Shown: piece after piece, positions 1-9,493 of the stretch
How the letters are laid out: the number at the start of each line of letters is the position of its first letter
How positions within the stretch are numbered: position 1 is the stretch's first letter
Source: Eubacterium sp. 14-2
Lineage (GTDB): Bacteria; Bacillota; Clostridia; Lachnospirales; Lachnospiraceae
Assembly: GCF_000403845.2 (NCBI RefSeq)
Contig: NZ_KE159567.1
Span: 347,670 to 411,669 of the forward strand
Length of the DNA stretch: 64,000 nt
Direction: 5' to 3'
The notes under the pieces: model-generated
Database searches by the model: none
Seen by the model: only the letters and a program-made list of their open reading frames with translations
What the model was told of the DNA's origin: nothing
Made by a program: the position numbers and the translations under genes

Positions 1-556
1 ATCGGTGTTTAACCCACCAATCTTACATTTACCCGAACAGAAGCACTTTACAAATCGCCTCTGAGCAATATTCTTATGCAAAAGTGAAGTGAGGGTAAAC
101 CAATACATGAAAAAATACAGAATTTTATACAGCGAAACTGACGGGAATAACTGTTCACTGTTGCAATATCCTGTTCCAGTCTGCCTGTATCAGAATGGAA
201 AACGCCTGAAAGACGGGCAGAAGAAAAGTATATCCACAAAAGGCAGAAAAGGCTGTTCCAGGAGAGCGTTTTAGAATTACAATAAGTATCAGGGCAGAGA
301 ATACTGCCCGACTTAAGAGAAGGAACCAATGAAAGAAGGACAGATGTTATGAGCAGAAAGGTGGACGAAAGCAGCCAAAATCCGAGGGGAGGGAAGGCCA
401 TGGCACAGGGATCGTGACTTTGATTTTGGCGGAGTCTGCCATCGAGGCGGTGAATTGAAAATGATTTTTTGAACTGGAATGTTGACAGGATTTCGAAGAT
501 ACAGAATGAAAGTGCCAAAAACTTAAAACGGCATTGCGCTAGAAGTGGAGTGAAAA
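1..556. other. No recognisable gene; purine-rich degenerate DNA
   Basis: I see no convincing gene here. Short open frames exist on both strands: one of 61 codons on the plus strand from 89, and a Cys/Phe-rich one of 184 codons on the minus strand. Neither has a ribosome site or a family resemblance I know. The plus strand is rich in AAG/GAG words, like the unexplained stretch at 8.8-9.5 kb, and may be decayed coding DNA. Confidence 0.4.
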
Positions 557-718
557 TTGCAAAATGTATGTTCCTGTAAGCCGAAGGCCCATAGAAAACC
601 ATATTTTTTTGGTATTATTGTTTGTGCATTGGCTGTTGAAATTAAAAGCAAAGAAGAGTATGGATTTCTGAAAGGAAATAAAGAACCTGAAGCAATTTTT
701 GAGGAATATTTGAAATAA
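557..718 (+). pseudogene. Possible coding relic, unknown
   Basis: A 53-codon open frame with a TTG start and no ribosome site. Its second half has coding-like composition with many charged residues, ending EEYLK. No family is recognised. It sits just before a hairpin terminator, as the tail of a decayed gene would. It could equally be chance. Confidence 0.25.
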
Positions 719-749
719 CTTCACTGAATAAAATATATAGAAACAGATA

Positions 750-788
750 AAAAGCTGTAAAAATCCACGTTGAATTTTACAGTTTTTG
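750..788 (+). terminator. Rho-independent terminator
   Basis: Inverted repeat AAAAGCTGTAAAAAT / AATTTTACAGTTTTT with an 8-nt loop, ending in a T run. It closes the relic upstream. The same bases carry the candidate -35 of the next promoter. Confidence 0.55.
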
Positions 789-796
789 TGTATAAT
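770..796 (+). promoter_or_regulatory. Candidate sigma-A promoter of phd-like gene
   Basis: TTGAAT and TATAAT are separated by only 15 bp, shorter than ideal. The -10 is perfect. The start codon of the antitoxin gene is about 48 nt downstream, preceded by AAGGAGCGGAAAGG. Confidence 0.4.
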
Positions 797-843
797 AGAA
801 GCAGCAGAAACAATTTAAAATCAAAAGAAGGAGCGGAAAGGAT

Positions 844-1005
844 ATGGCAAATATTTTACCAGTATCTGATTTGAGAAATTATAATGAAGTCCTGAAAAAT
901 TGTCAGAAAGGAGAACCGGTATATCTGACTAAGAATGGCAGAGGACGTTTCGTAGTTATGGATATTGAAGATTATGAGCGTGATCGTTTTTTGATAGCAC
1001 AATAA
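844..1005 (+). CDS. Truncated Phd/YefM-family antitoxin
   Basis: A 53-residue protein beginning MANILPVSDLRNYNE, the typical N-terminus of Phd/YefM antitoxins: the DNA-binding beta-alpha fold that represses its own operon. The motif VYLTKNGRGRFVVMD is also classic for the family. Full members run about 80-95 residues and use the C-terminal tail to neutralise a RelE/Doc-type toxin. Here the frame ends right after IEDYERDR with a foreign LIAQ tail, so the toxin-binding part is missing. No toxin gene follows, only relics. The ribosome site AAGGAGCGGAAAGG is good. It may still bind DNA, but it is probably a solitary remnant of a toxin-antitoxin module. The family call is firm; present-day function is doubtful. 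Confidence 0.6.
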   Translation: MANILPVSDLRNYNEVLKNCQKGEPVYLTKNGRGRFVVMDIEDYERDRFLIAQ

Positions 1006-1027
1006 TGATAACAAATTGATAATATTG

Positions 1028-1168
1028 TTCAGCACAGCCTATGGACTCAGGACAGGAGAGCACATAGAAAACCCTACAATTGGCGGTCTGATGAGCGGTG
1101 AACAGCTGTACCAGATGTATGGCAGCCGGCCTGTGGTATTAACAGAAAATCAGCAGGAGAAGAAATAG
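1028..1168 (+). pseudogene. Coding relic downstream of antitoxin
   Basis: An open 46-codon frame without a start codon, with protein-like content (GGLMSGEQLYQMYGSRPVV). It could be the tail of a gene whose front was deleted when the antitoxin was truncated. Family not recognised. A further open stretch in another frame (about 1160-1275) is equally anonymous. Confidence 0.3.
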
Positions 1169-1272
1169 TAAAAATTTATGAAACAGATCTTTGGAAATTA
1201 CCAATTTGGATTCGCAGACAGGAAAAAGACAGTCTGGCGGTTTATTCATTTCTGATATCTGCAGTCCTGTAA

Positions 1273-1309
1273 ATCAGCCAGCCCCGCTGTACAGCAGGGG
1301 CTGGCTGAT
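1273..1309 (-). terminator. Hairpin downstream of the binding-protein gene
   Basis: Perfect 13-bp inverted repeat (ATCAGCCAGCCCC and its complement) with an 11-nt loop, about 50 bp after the stop of the minus-strand lipoprotein gene. The trailing T run is weak (TTTACA), so it may be an inefficient terminator or an mRNA 3'-end stabiliser. Confidence 0.55.
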
Positions 1310-1361
1310 GATAAGATCTGACATGTCATATGCCGCAAAATATGCTGCACAAAATCAGCTT

Positions 1362-2669
1362 TTATTTTTTCAGGGATTCTTCCTGCAGTTTGTCGAATTC
1401 TGCCATGCATTCGTCCACGGTTGCTCCGTTTAACAGATTCCGCACGATATTACAGGTATTTCCCCACTGTTCCACCTTCATACTGGCATTGGAACCCAGT
1501 ACATAAATATTTTCATTGAAACGGTCGTTCAGAGGTTTTAAAGCGTCAATACATTCCACCTGTACATTTTTGGAGGGAGAAATGACGTTGTTGGTCTCTG
1601 TGTACTTCTGAAGAGCTTCGTCGGAAAGAATTACGTCCAGAACATCCATGGTATCTTTCAGATGTTCTGCTTCTGCACAGACGCCAAAGCCTGTCACTGA
1701 TACCACAGGCATCTGTCCCAGCTTGCTGGGGAACCCGATAACCTGCAGATTAAAATCCGGTTTTCCATAGGCGGTGTCTGCATTTGCGGCACCCCAGTAG
1801 GCCATAACAATGGGAGTTTTCTGAGCCAGAAAATCAGGCCCTTCTCCTTCGATTGCTTCATAGGTATAAGCTGTTTTGGCGTCTACATAGCCTTTGTCAA
1901 TCAGTTCCTGCAGAAATTCAAAGCCAGGGCGCATGTAATCGCTGTATTTTGCTTCTCCGCTGTTTAATGCAGCGATTTCCTGGTCTGTGGTATCTCCGTT
2001 GTATAAATCTGCATAAGCCTGTGCGAACACAAAATTTTCCAGCCACCAGCGGTTGGCCCCCACGGGGGTCTCAATTCCGTTTTCTTTCAATACTCTGCAG
2101 CATTCCAGAAATTCTTCCGGCGTGTTGGGCAGTTCCAGGTTATATTTATCGAACATGTCTTTGTTTATAAACAGGCCGTTTACCACTACTTCCTGGGGAA
2201 CAGCCACTAATTTTCCATTAATGGTATTGGCTGTTTTTACCACGTCACGCAGGTTCCTGGCACAGTCGAGATCTGATAAATCAGCAAGTTTTTTTTCTTC
2301 CCCAAGGGTTCGGATTGTATCCGGATTTAACAGGTAAAAATCATCCATATTGTTCCGGGCCCGGTCCAGGGATACTTCATCATAAGATTTTTCCTGATAA
2401 TTTTCTGCTGTATAAGTCCGGTATTCCACCGTTACACCCAGCTTTTCTTCTGCCATGCCCACGGTTATGTCAAATGCAGTTCTGGAAACATTTTCATTTT
2501 CCGGGTCAGATTTTTCCATGGGGGCAAACAGCATGACTGAACGAATACGGTCTTCATTATCTTTCGCCAGATTTTTATCGGAAGAATGATTCTGTCCGCA
2601 GGATGATGACGTGACAGTTATCAGTCCGGCCAGCAAAAGGGTTCCTGCTTTATAAAAAATGTTCTTCAT
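1362..2669 (-). CDS. Extracellular solute-binding lipoprotein (family 1)
   Basis: 435 residues. A lipoprotein signal runs to about residue 24, with lipobox TSSSC placing the lipid on the Cys before GQNHSS. The rest has the pattern of family 1 (sugar-type) ABC binding proteins: an open alternating alpha/beta body with a 'GVTVEYRTYTAENYQ'-like first strand region and conserved Trp-rich and Asn-Pro segments in the second lobe. No permease or ATPase gene is next to it. Instead its start lies 20 bp inside the 3' end of the upstream hybrid kinase gene, so the two are translated together from one mRNA. That arrangement suggests a sensory subunit that presents ligand to the kinase, rather than a transporter part. 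Ligand unknown. A ribosome site AAAGGAA precedes the ATG. Confidence 0.85.
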   Translation of the reverse strand: MKNIFYKAGTLLLAGLITVTSSSCGQNHSSDKNLAKDNEDRIRSVMLFAPMEKSDPENENVSRTAFDITVGMAEEKLGVTVEYRTYTAENYQEKSYDEVSLDRARNNMDDFYLLNPDTIRTLGEEKKLADLSDLDCARNLRDVVKTANTINGKLVAVPQEVVVNGLFINKDMFDKYNLELPNTPEEFLECCRVLKENGIETPVGANRWWLENFVFAQAYADLYNGDTTDQEIAALNSGEAKYSDYMRPGFEFLQELIDKGYVDAKTAYTYEAIEGEGPDFLAQKTPIVMAYWGAANADTAYGKPDFNLQVIGFPSKLGQMPVVSVTGFGVCAEAEHLKDTMDVLDVILSDEALQKYTETNNVISPSKNVQVECIDALKPLNDRFNENIYVLGSNASMKVEQWGNTCNIVRNLLNGATVDECMAEFDKLQEESLKK

Positions 2670-5259
2670 TTTCCGGTTCCTTTCTTTGAAGATATTGATT
2701 TATTGTTTTCTTTAACAGGTTCATGTCCACTGGTTTTGCAATATGGGCATTCATGCCTGCTTCTAAAGCGTCTTTCACATCCTCAGCAAAAGCATTTGCA
2801 GTCATTGCAATAATCGGTATTGTTCCGGCGTCCTCACGATTCAGCTTCCGGATGGCTCTGGTAGCTTCATATCCGTTCATCCGGGGCATCTGAACATCCA
2901 TCAGAACAGCGTCAAAAGTTCCTGGCGGTGCATTTATGAAGCGTTCCAGTGTGATCTGACCGTCCTCGGCAATTTCGCAGGCAGCGCCTTCCAGTTCCAG
3001 AAGCTGTGCAAGGATTTCCGCGTTGATTTCATTATCTTCTGCCACAAGGAAATGACAGCCTTCCAGGCTGTACTGTTCCAGGGGGGCTGTATCTGCTTCA
3101 CGATGTTCCAGTTCTGTGCGGACCTCCAGAATTTTTTCTTTCAGTGCAGATACAAAAAAGGGTTTGGCGAGGAATCCGTCAATTCCTGCCTGGGCAGCTT
3201 CTTCTTTCAGATCATCCCAGTCGTATGCGGTAAGAAACAGAATGGGGATATGTTTATCCACAGAGGCACGGATTCTTCTGGCAGTTTCCACTCCATCCAT
3301 ACCAGGCATTTTCCAGTCCAGTAAAATGACATGGTAAGGTTCGTCTTTCTGACTTGCCTCACAGGCCAGTCTGGTTCCGTCTTCTCCATTCAGGGCAGAG
3401 TCTACCAGCACACCGCTGTCTTCCATTAACATCTGTACATTTGCACAGATATCTTCCTCATCATCCACCACCAGAATTCTGGAAATATTATGAGTTTTCC
3501 AGAATTTTTCGTCTGTACGTTCTTCCGGGATACGCAGTTCCAGTTCTACGGTAAAAAGACTTCCCCGGTTTATCTCACTGGTTACATGGATGGTTCCGCC
3601 CATCAGTTCCACAATATTTTTGGTAATGGCCATGCCGAGTCCGGTTCCCTGCACCTTGTTAGTGGTACTGTTTTCCGCTCTGGTGAAGGCGTCAAAAACA
3701 GTTTCCAGATACTCCGGCGTCATACCGTATCCATTGTCCTCTACTTCAATACGGATATGCTCATACTGGCTGGAACGCTGCTCCAGTCCCATAATTCGAA
3801 AACAGATGGTTCCGCCCTCCTGGGTATATTTTACTGCGTTTGAGAGCAGATTAATCAGAATCTGGTTGATTCTTGTTTCATCTCCTGCAAGACATTCATT
3901 TTTAATCCCGGTCACCGTTACCTCAAAGGTCTGTTTTTTTGCTTTGGCTGCCGGACGGATAATGGCGTCTACAGAAGATACTATGCTGCTCAGAGTGAAT
4001 TCGCCAATATTCAGAACCACTTTTCCGCTTTCAATTTTGGAAACATCCAGCACATCATTGATGAGACTAAGCAGATGCTGGCCAGAGGCAGTGATTTTTC
4101 TGGTATATTCCCGGATCTTTTTGGGATTATCCGCATCTTTTGCCAGCAAAGTGGTAAATCCCAGAATGGCGTTCATGGGTGTTCGAATATCATGAGACAT
4201 ATTGGAGAGAAACATGGTTTTGGATTTGCTGGCCACCTGTGCCGCCTGCAGAGCTTCTGCCAGCTGCCGGTTGTGCAGTTCCCGTTCCTTTTCCCGTTCT
4301 CTCCGGGCTTTTTTCTGATTCCTTTCGGCGAAAAAATATATTGCACAGCAGAACAGAAAGGCAACCAGCATAACTGCCACTACCGTAAGAATATTCTGAT
4401 TTACTGCGCTGCCTTCCCGCTGTATGGCCTCTATTGGTACATATCCAATCAGATAAATGGTTCCGTCATTTACCGACCACATGTAGATCAGAGATTTTTT
4501 GTCCTGAACATCATGATAGAACATGACATCTTTACCGGTTTTTATACTGTTTGTGATTTCATTTTGCACATCGTCTTCCATAATCTGGTTGGCACGGTAA
4601 AAATCTTCCAGATTCACATGGCCGGCTTCCCGTTCTCCCATTCCTTTGGGCTTCAGTACAAGCCGCTCACTTTTGGCGTCCATAATATAGAGAGAAGCCA
4701 TACTGTTATAAAATCTGTTGGGCAGTGCTGTGTCCAGAGATTCGTAAATATATTCAATGTAGAGTGTTGCTGCTGTCTGTCTGTTCTTTATGATGGGGCA
4801 TTTCAGAGTATAGGACCATGCTCCCATATGGTTTATATAAGAAGCGGAAATGGGCAGGCCTTCTACTTTTTTTCCGGAAGAGAAGTCCAGTTCTTCCGGA
4901 TAAAAAGGTTCTCCTGTATTTGAAATTCCTTCGGATTCACCAACGGGTACCAGAGACAGCTTTACCATGGTCTTGTTCCGATTGTAAGTACGGATAAATT
5001 CTTCCGGATTTTCCATCATCTCGATTTCTCTGGCAATCAGTTTCTGGAATTCTGCTTCTTTGTTAAAAATTGCCTCAATTGTCCCCTGAATTAAATCCAG
5101 ATTTTCACTGAGGTTGTCAATAGCTGCTTCGGACATTTCCTGGGCGGTTCTTCTGGCAACAGAAAATACAAATAATCCAAGAATACAGAAAACGGTTGCA
5201 AAGGATACAATCAGGGCAAACTCTTTGCCGGACCTGTCTTTTTTTACTTTCTTTTTCAT
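2650..5259 (-). CDS. Hybrid sensor histidine kinase with two receiver domains
   Basis: 869 residues. A first membrane segment lies near residues 14-35, then a roughly 250-residue extracellular sensor of Cache style, and a second membrane segment near 290-310. Next come a coiled linker, a HisKA box with the phospho-His in NMSHDIRTPMNAI (about residue 356), and an HATPase domain with the N, G1 and G2 boxes (NLLSNAVKYT, VEDNGYGM, GTGLGM). Two receiver domains follow, each with its Asp: LLDWKMPGMDG and LMDVQMPRMNG. There is no HPt or DNA-binding output, so phosphate must pass to another protein. I chose the ATG five codons inside the longest frame because AAAGGTG sits 8 nt before it; the earlier GTG is part of that ribosome site. 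It is cotranscribed with the binding lipoprotein, the likely input. Confidence 0.88.
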   Translation of the reverse strand: MKKKVKKDRSGKEFALIVSFATVFCILGLFVFSVARRTAQEMSEAAIDNLSENLDLIQGTIEAIFNKEAEFQKLIAREIEMMENPEEFIRTYNRNKTMVKLSLVPVGESEGISNTGEPFYPEELDFSSGKKVEGLPISASYINHMGAWSYTLKCPIIKNRQTAATLYIEYIYESLDTALPNRFYNSMASLYIMDAKSERLVLKPKGMGEREAGHVNLEDFYRANQIMEDDVQNEITNSIKTGKDVMFYHDVQDKKSLIYMWSVNDGTIYLIGYVPIEAIQREGSAVNQNILTVVAVMLVAFLFCCAIYFFAERNQKKARREREKERELHNRQLAEALQAAQVASKSKTMFLSNMSHDIRTPMNAILGFTTLLAKDADNPKKIREYTRKITASGQHLLSLINDVLDVSKIESGKVVLNIGEFTLSSIVSSVDAIIRPAAKAKKQTFEVTVTGIKNECLAGDETRINQILINLLSNAVKYTQEGGTICFRIMGLEQRSSQYEHIRIEVEDNGYGMTPEYLETVFDAFTRAENSTTNKVQGTGLGMAITKNIVELMGGTIHVTSEINRGSLFTVELELRIPEERTDEKFWKTHNISRILVVDDEEDICANVQMLMEDSGVLVDSALNGEDGTRLACEASQKDEPYHVILLDWKMPGMDGVETARRIRASVDKHIPILFLTAYDWDDLKEEAAQAGIDGFLAKPFFVSALKEKILEVRTELEHREADTAPLEQYSLEGCHFLVAEDNEINAEILAQLLELEGAACEIAEDGQITLERFINAPPGTFDAVLMDVQMPRMNGYEATRAIRKLNREDAGTIPIIAMTANAFAEDVKDALEAGMNAHIAKPVDMNLLKKTINQYLQRKEPENEEHFL

Positions 5260-5298
5260 TTTATAAATCACCTTTTATATAACTGCGTTTGTAATCCT

Positions 5299-5328
5299 AT
5301 TGTACCTTGAAAGACCTGGCAAAGTCAA
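5299..5328 (-). promoter_or_regulatory. Sigma-A promoter for kinase/binding-protein operon
   Basis: TTGACT, 18 bp, TACAAT reading on the minus strand, about 40 nt before the kinase start. The -35 box overlaps the T tract of the secA terminator, so the two genes are packed end to start. Confidence 0.65.
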
Positions 5329-5372
5329 GAAAAGGCTGGCTGCCCCTGGTGAAAAATCATGGGCAGCCAGCC
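5328..5372 (-). terminator. secA terminator
   Basis: Perfect 12-bp stem GGCTGGCTGCCC with its complement, 15-nt loop, followed on the minus strand by TTTTCTTG. It lies 30 bp after the secA stop. Confidence 0.85.
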
Positions 5373-5401
5373 TCCTGCGGTATGGGAAATAAGTAGCAGA
5401 T

Positions 5402-7966
5402 TTATTTCCTTCCACAGCATTGCTTATATTTTTTTCCGCTTCCGCAGGGACAGGGATCGTTGGGATATACCTTTGCGGAGTCACGTTTTCTGGGACCTTT
5501 CTGCATGGATTCATCCCGATTGGTTCCCGTTACTTTTGCCACCTGTTCCCGTTCTACTTTCTGTTCAATTCTCACATGGAACAGCAGGCGCACCGTGTCT
5601 TCCTGGATATTTGCAATCATTCCGTCGAACATGTCGTAACCGCTCATCTTGTATTCCACCAGCGGATCACGCTGACCATATGCCTGCAGGCCGATACCCT
5701 GGCGGAGCTGGTCCATATCGTCGATGTGGTCCATCCATTTGCGGTCGATGACTTTCAGAAGCACCACCCGCTCCAGTTCACGGACAGCTTCCGGCTCCGG
5801 AAATTCTGCTTCTTTCATTTCATATGCTTTTACTGCCTGTTCTTTCAGACTGTGCTTCAGTTCATTGGCCTGAATATTTTTAACATCTTCCGGAGTTACC
5901 GGTTTCAGAGGAATAATGGGAATCAGAAGCTGATTCAGTTCGTTCAGGTCCCATTCCTCACTTCCCTGATCTGCGGAAATACAGGTGTCTACCGTATTCT
6001 CCACCCGGTCAGTGATCATTTTGTAGATTACATCCCGCATGCTTTCCCCGTCCAGTACCCGGCGGCGTTCTGCGTAGATGATTTCCCGCTGTTCGTTCAT
6101 AACCTGATCGTATTCCAGAAGATTTTTACGGATTCCAAAGTTGTTGCTCTCGATTTTCATCTGGGCTTTTTCAATGGCGTTTGTCAGCATTTTGTGCTGA
6201 ATCTGTTCATTTTCCGGTACGCCCAGTGCATTGAACATACCCATCAGCTTTTCGGAGCCAAAAAGCCGCATCAGATCGTCTTCCAGAGAAATGAAGAACT
6301 GGGATTCACCCGGATCTCCCTGCCGGCCGGAACGTCCCCGGAGCTGATTGTCAATACGTCTGGATTCGTGCCGTTCCGTACCGATGATTTTCAGCCCTCC
6401 GGCAGCTTTGGCGTCTTCGTCCAGTTTGATGTCCGTACCACGGCCGGCCATGTTGGTGGCAATGGTTACAGCTCCGTGCTGACCGGCTTCTGCCACGATT
6501 TCAGCTTCCAGCTCGTGGAATTTGGCGTTCAGGACTTTGTGCTGGATGCCCCGGCGTTTCAGCATACCGCTGATTAATTCAGAAGTCTCAATGGTGATGG
6601 TACCTACCAGTACCGGCTGGCCTTTGGCATGGGCCCTTTCTATTTCCTCTACTACTGCATGGAATTTTTCTTTTTTGGTCTTATATACTGCGTCCTGCAA
6701 ATCTTCCCGGACAACCGGCATGTTTGTGGGAATTTCAATAACGTCCATACCGTAAATATCACGGAATTCCTTTTCCTCGGTCAGGGCAGTACCGGTCATT
6801 CCGGCTTTTTTCGTATATTTATTAAAGAAATTCTGGAAAGTGATGTTGGCCAGGGTTTTGCTTTCCCGTTTTACCTTTACATGCTCTTTTGCCTCAATGG
6901 CCTGATGGAGGCCGTCGGAATAACGCCGGCCGGGCATAATACGTCCGGTAAATTCATCTACAATCAGAACTTTTTCATCCTGCACCACATAATCCTGATC
7001 CCGGAACATGAGATTGTGGGCCCGCAGAGCTAAAATCACATTGTGCTGGATTTCCAGATTTTCCGCATCTGCCAGGTTTTCAATCCGGAAGAACTGTTCT
7101 ACCTTTTTCACACCTTCTGCTGTGAGATTTACAACTTTGTCTTTTTCGTTTACAATAAAGTCTCCCGTTTCTTCCTGTTCCACACCCATAATGGCGTCCA
7201 TTTTGGAAAATTCGGGCATATCCTCGCCGCGGGTAAGCTGTCTTGCAAGAACATCACAGGCTTCGTAAAGACTGGTGGATTTTCCGCTCTGGCCGGAGAT
7301 AATCAGGGGCGTTCGGGCTTCGTCAATCAGTACCGAGTCAACCTCGTCGATGATGGCATAACAGAGATCCCGCTGTACCAGCTGTTCTTTGTAAATAACC
7401 ATATTGTCGCGAAGATAATCGAATCCCAGCTCATTGTTGGTCACATAGGTAATGTCGCAGCCATAGGCTTTCCGGCGCTCATCGTTATCCATGGAGTTCA
7501 GTACCACGCCTACGGTCAGTCCCAGAAATTCGTGTACCTTTCCCATCCATTCCGCATCACGGTGAGCCAGATAATCGTTGACGGTAACAACATGAACTCC
7601 TTTTCCCTCCAGGGCATTCAGATAGGCAGGCAGAGTGGATACCAGTGTTTTTCCTTCACCGGTTTTCATTTCTGCAATACGTCCCTGATGGAGGATAATA
7701 CCGCCGATTAACTGTACCCGGTAATGTTCCATACCAAGGGTACGCCTTGCCGCTTCCCGTACCACTGCATATGCTTCCGGCATCAGCTGGTCCAGTGTCT
7801 CTCCCTCTTCCAGCCTCTTTTTTAATTCCTTTGTTTTGCCTTTCAGCTGTTCATCGGGCAACTCCATCATGGAAGGACGGTAAGATTCAATTTTTTCCAC
7901 AATGGGATTGATTCTTTTTAATTCCCGTTCACTGTGGGTCCCGAAAACTTTATTCATAATACCCAT
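5402..7966 (-). CDS. secA: Preprotein translocase ATPase SecA
   Basis: 854 residues, normal for SecA. It is the motor that drives unfolded preproteins through SecYEG at the membrane. Visible are the Walker A region in [10 protein letters not shown], the DEAD-type box [17 protein letters not shown], the preprotein cross-linking domain, helicase motif [23 protein letters not shown], and a C-terminal zinc/SecB-binding tail with the cysteine pattern [13 protein letters not shown]. The start is set at the ATG giving MGIMNKVFG because CAGGAGC lies 8 nt upstream; seven extra in-frame codons upstream have no ribosome site. It is single-gene, with its own promoter and terminator. Confidence 0.97.
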   Translation of the reverse strand: MGIMNKVFGTHSERELKRINPIVEKIESYRPSMMELPDEQLKGKTKELKKRLEEGETLDQLMPEAYAVVREAARRTLGMEHYRVQLIGGIILHQGRIAEMKTGEGKTLVSTLPAYLNALEGKGVHVVTVNDYLAHRDAEWMGKVHEFLGLTVGVVLNSMDNDERRKAYGCDITYVTNNELGFDYLRDNMVIYKEQLVQRDLCYAIIDEVDSVLIDEARTPLIISGQSGKSTSLYEACDVLARQLTRGEDMPEFSKMDAIMGVEQEETGDFIVNEKDKVVNLTAEGVKKVEQFFRIENLADAENLEIQHNVILALRAHNLMFRDQDYVVQDEKVLIVDEFTGRIMPGRRYSDGLHQAIEAKEHVKVKRESKTLANITFQNFFNKYTKKAGMTGTALTEEKEFRDIYGMDVIEIPTNMPVVREDLQDAVYKTKKEKFHAVVEEIERAHAKGQPVLVGTITIETSELISGMLKRRGIQHKVLNAKFHELEAEIVAEAGQHGAVTIATNMAGRGTDIKLDEDAKAAGGLKIIGTERHESRRIDNQLRGRSGRQGDPGESQFFISLEDDLMRLFGSEKLMGMFNALGVPENEQIQHKMLTNAIEKAQMKIESNNFGIRKNLLEYDQVMNEQREIIYAERRRVLDGESMRDVIYKMITDRVENTVDTCISADQGSEEWDLNELNQLLIPIIPLKPVTPEDVKNIQANELKHSLKEQAVKAYEMKEAEFPEPEAVRELERVVLLKVIDRKWMDHIDDMDQLRQGIGLQAYGQRDPLVEYKMSGYDMFDGMIANIQEDTVRLLFHVRIEQKVEREQVAKVTGTNRDESMQKGPRKRDSAKVYPNDPCPCGSGKKYKQCCGRK

Positions 7967-8039
7967 AATATTTGCTCCTGTTTTCACTTCGGCGGTAAAT
8001 ACCGCCGATTCTATTCCGTTTATAAGGACAACTTCTTAT

Positions 8040-8068
8040 ATTGTACCACTTAATGATTTTATTCACAA
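8040..8068 (-). promoter_or_regulatory. secA promoter with leader hairpin
   Basis: TTGTGA, 17 bp, TACAAT on the minus strand. The leader of about 65 nt carries a tight hairpin (CGGCGGTA / TACCGCCG, 7989-8008) ending about 10 nt before the ribosome site. That position could affect translation; no known riboswitch is recognised. Confidence 0.55.
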
Positions 8069-8280
8069 TACTTTATCCCATGAACGAATTATGAATTTTT
8101 TATGAAATTCCCTTTTCCTTTCGGAGATTTTGTGTTATACTTTTCAGTAATATTTTCCGGTATACAGCGGTATCTGACGGATATCGGATGTGCTGTACCG
8201 TCGTGCGTTCCCCGGAAAGCCGTATGGATTCCATGCGGGAAGAGGACGGAGGAATCTTTATGGAAAAGGAGATGGATAAA

Positions 8281-8538
8281 ATGAGCTATATGTATAAGAC
8301 CAGAGGAACCTGTTCCACTCAGATTGAAGTTGAGCTGGATGGAAATGTTGTGAAATATGTGAAGTTTACCGGTGGCTGTCATGGAAATCTGCAGGCGATT
8401 CCCAAACTGGTGGAGGGTATGACCATCGAACAGGTGGAGGAAAAAATAGGCGGTATTTCCTGTAACGGAAGACCCACTTCCTGCGGCGACCAGCTTGCCA
8501 AAGCCTGCCGGGCTGCTTATGAAGCAGCTCAGAAGTAG
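8281..8538 (+). CDS. TIGR03905-type TSCPD domain protein
   Basis: 85 residues, the full length of this small family. It shows the hallmarks: an N-terminal RGTCS, a FTGGCHGN motif, and the eponymous RPTSCGDQLA near the C-terminus. Four cysteines (in GTCS, GGCH, ISCNG and TSCGD) suggest metal binding. The same domain occurs at the end of vitamin-B12-dependent ribonucleotide reductases, where it may bind metal or nucleic acid. The role of the stand-alone form is unknown. The start is the ATG nine nt after AAGGAG; earlier in-frame ATGs lack such a site. It stands alone, divergent from secA, and is followed by a hairpin terminator. Confidence 0.85.
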   Translation: MSYMYKTRGTCSTQIEVELDGNVVKYVKFTGGCHGNLQAIPKLVEGMTIEQVEEKIGGISCNGRPTSCGDQLAKACRAAYEAAQK

Positions 8539-8580
8539 ATGTTTCGTATCAGAACAGATGAATAACAGATGAGATACATT

Positions 8581-8625
8581 CCCGCGTTCCATTCTGCTTT
8601 CAGGCAGAGGGGAGGCGGGTTTTTG
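8581..8625 (+). terminator. Terminator of the TSCPD gene
   Basis: CCCGC / GCGGG stem with a partly paired interior and TTTTT immediately after. About 40 bp past the stop codon. Confidence 0.65.
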
Positions 8626-8776
8626 ATGCCGGAAATTCTGAATCCGGTTTGCCTGCGGTTATTTTTGTATTAAGACGGCCATTCTGGAATGAAACTTAAA
8701 TTTTCAGAATATTCTACAACTTATTTCTATTATTTCATTTATAAGCAGCTTTAATATAAAATTTTAAAAATAATTG

Positions 8777-8805
8777 TTGACATTTTAAAATTTATTAGAT
8801 ATAAT
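8777..8805 (+). promoter_or_regulatory. Perfect-consensus sigma-A promoter
   Basis: TTGACA, exactly 17 bp, TATAAT: both hexamers perfect, in an A+T-rich upstream setting that could act as an UP element. It is the strongest-looking promoter in the window, yet no convincing gene follows before the hairpin at about 9.5 kb. Confidence 0.85.
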
Positions 8806-8841
8806 AAACTCACAAAACAAAACAACGACAGCAAACAAAAT

Positions 8842-8973
8842 TCAGAGAAGGAGGTACAGACCACCGAAAACAGAATGTAATATCTCATAATTCAGGAAAG
8901 AGAGGTACGGACCACCAGAATAAGAAAATGAAATCTTCTCAGTTTATAAGCAGAGGAGGTACAGGACAGACAG
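8842..8973 (+). repeat. Three Shine-Dalgarno-like repeats
   Basis: GGAGGTACAGACCACC (8850), GAGGTACGGACCACC (8902) and a partial copy GGAGGTACAGGACAGA (8955), spaced 52-53 bp apart. The first two also share an upstream TTCAG-GAA-like lead. Each carries a near-perfect anti-SD match, but none is well placed before a long frame. Confidence 0.7.
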
Positions 8974-9493
8974 AATGGAAATCTTTCCGATAAGGAATTT
9001 TGGAAATGGAGAGACGGAAGTTGGTTTTCCGGAACAGAATTATTTTTAGAAGCTGAAATCAGAAGTTGAGTTTTCGGAATGGGAAATTATAGTAAGGTTA
9101 TTATCCGGACTGTTGATATTTAATTTGGATGATTCCAGACGGTTCAGACGTGAACCGGATATGAGCAGAAGCGATAACATCCGATCTTATATTTTCGGAA
9201 TGGGGAAACAAAATAAGACAGAAGCGGATACGAAATGTTTTGTACTGGATTTAACTGAAGATTTACAGATTCAGAAGTCCGAAGCAGAAAGATTTTAAGA
9301 AAAAGAAGAAATCAGGAGGAATTTCAAGAGAAGCCCTGAGTTAGCAATCAAAGAAGAAACAGCGTATGATATTCCAGTGCGATTCGTTCATATATGGATA
9401 CATACCATTTGACTCAGAGGTAGCAAAATTTCCAGGAAAGGAATCAGGATTTCAGAAAGAATGAGGTAGAGTCCCATGGACAACATAGCATAG

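Noticed and set aside
48-602. Long minus-strand open frame of 184 codons
   Set aside because: It is Cys/Phe/Ser-rich, has no ribosome site and no family pattern, and lies opposite purine-rich DNA, which makes stop codons rare on the other strand.
5420-6577. Long plus-strand frame opposite secA (385 codons)
   Set aside because: It is the antisense shadow of a highly conserved gene; composition is typical of reversed coding DNA.
9113-9298. 61-codon frame in the anonymous transcript
   Set aside because: No ribosome site and no homologous pattern. Kept only as part of the unexplained stretch.
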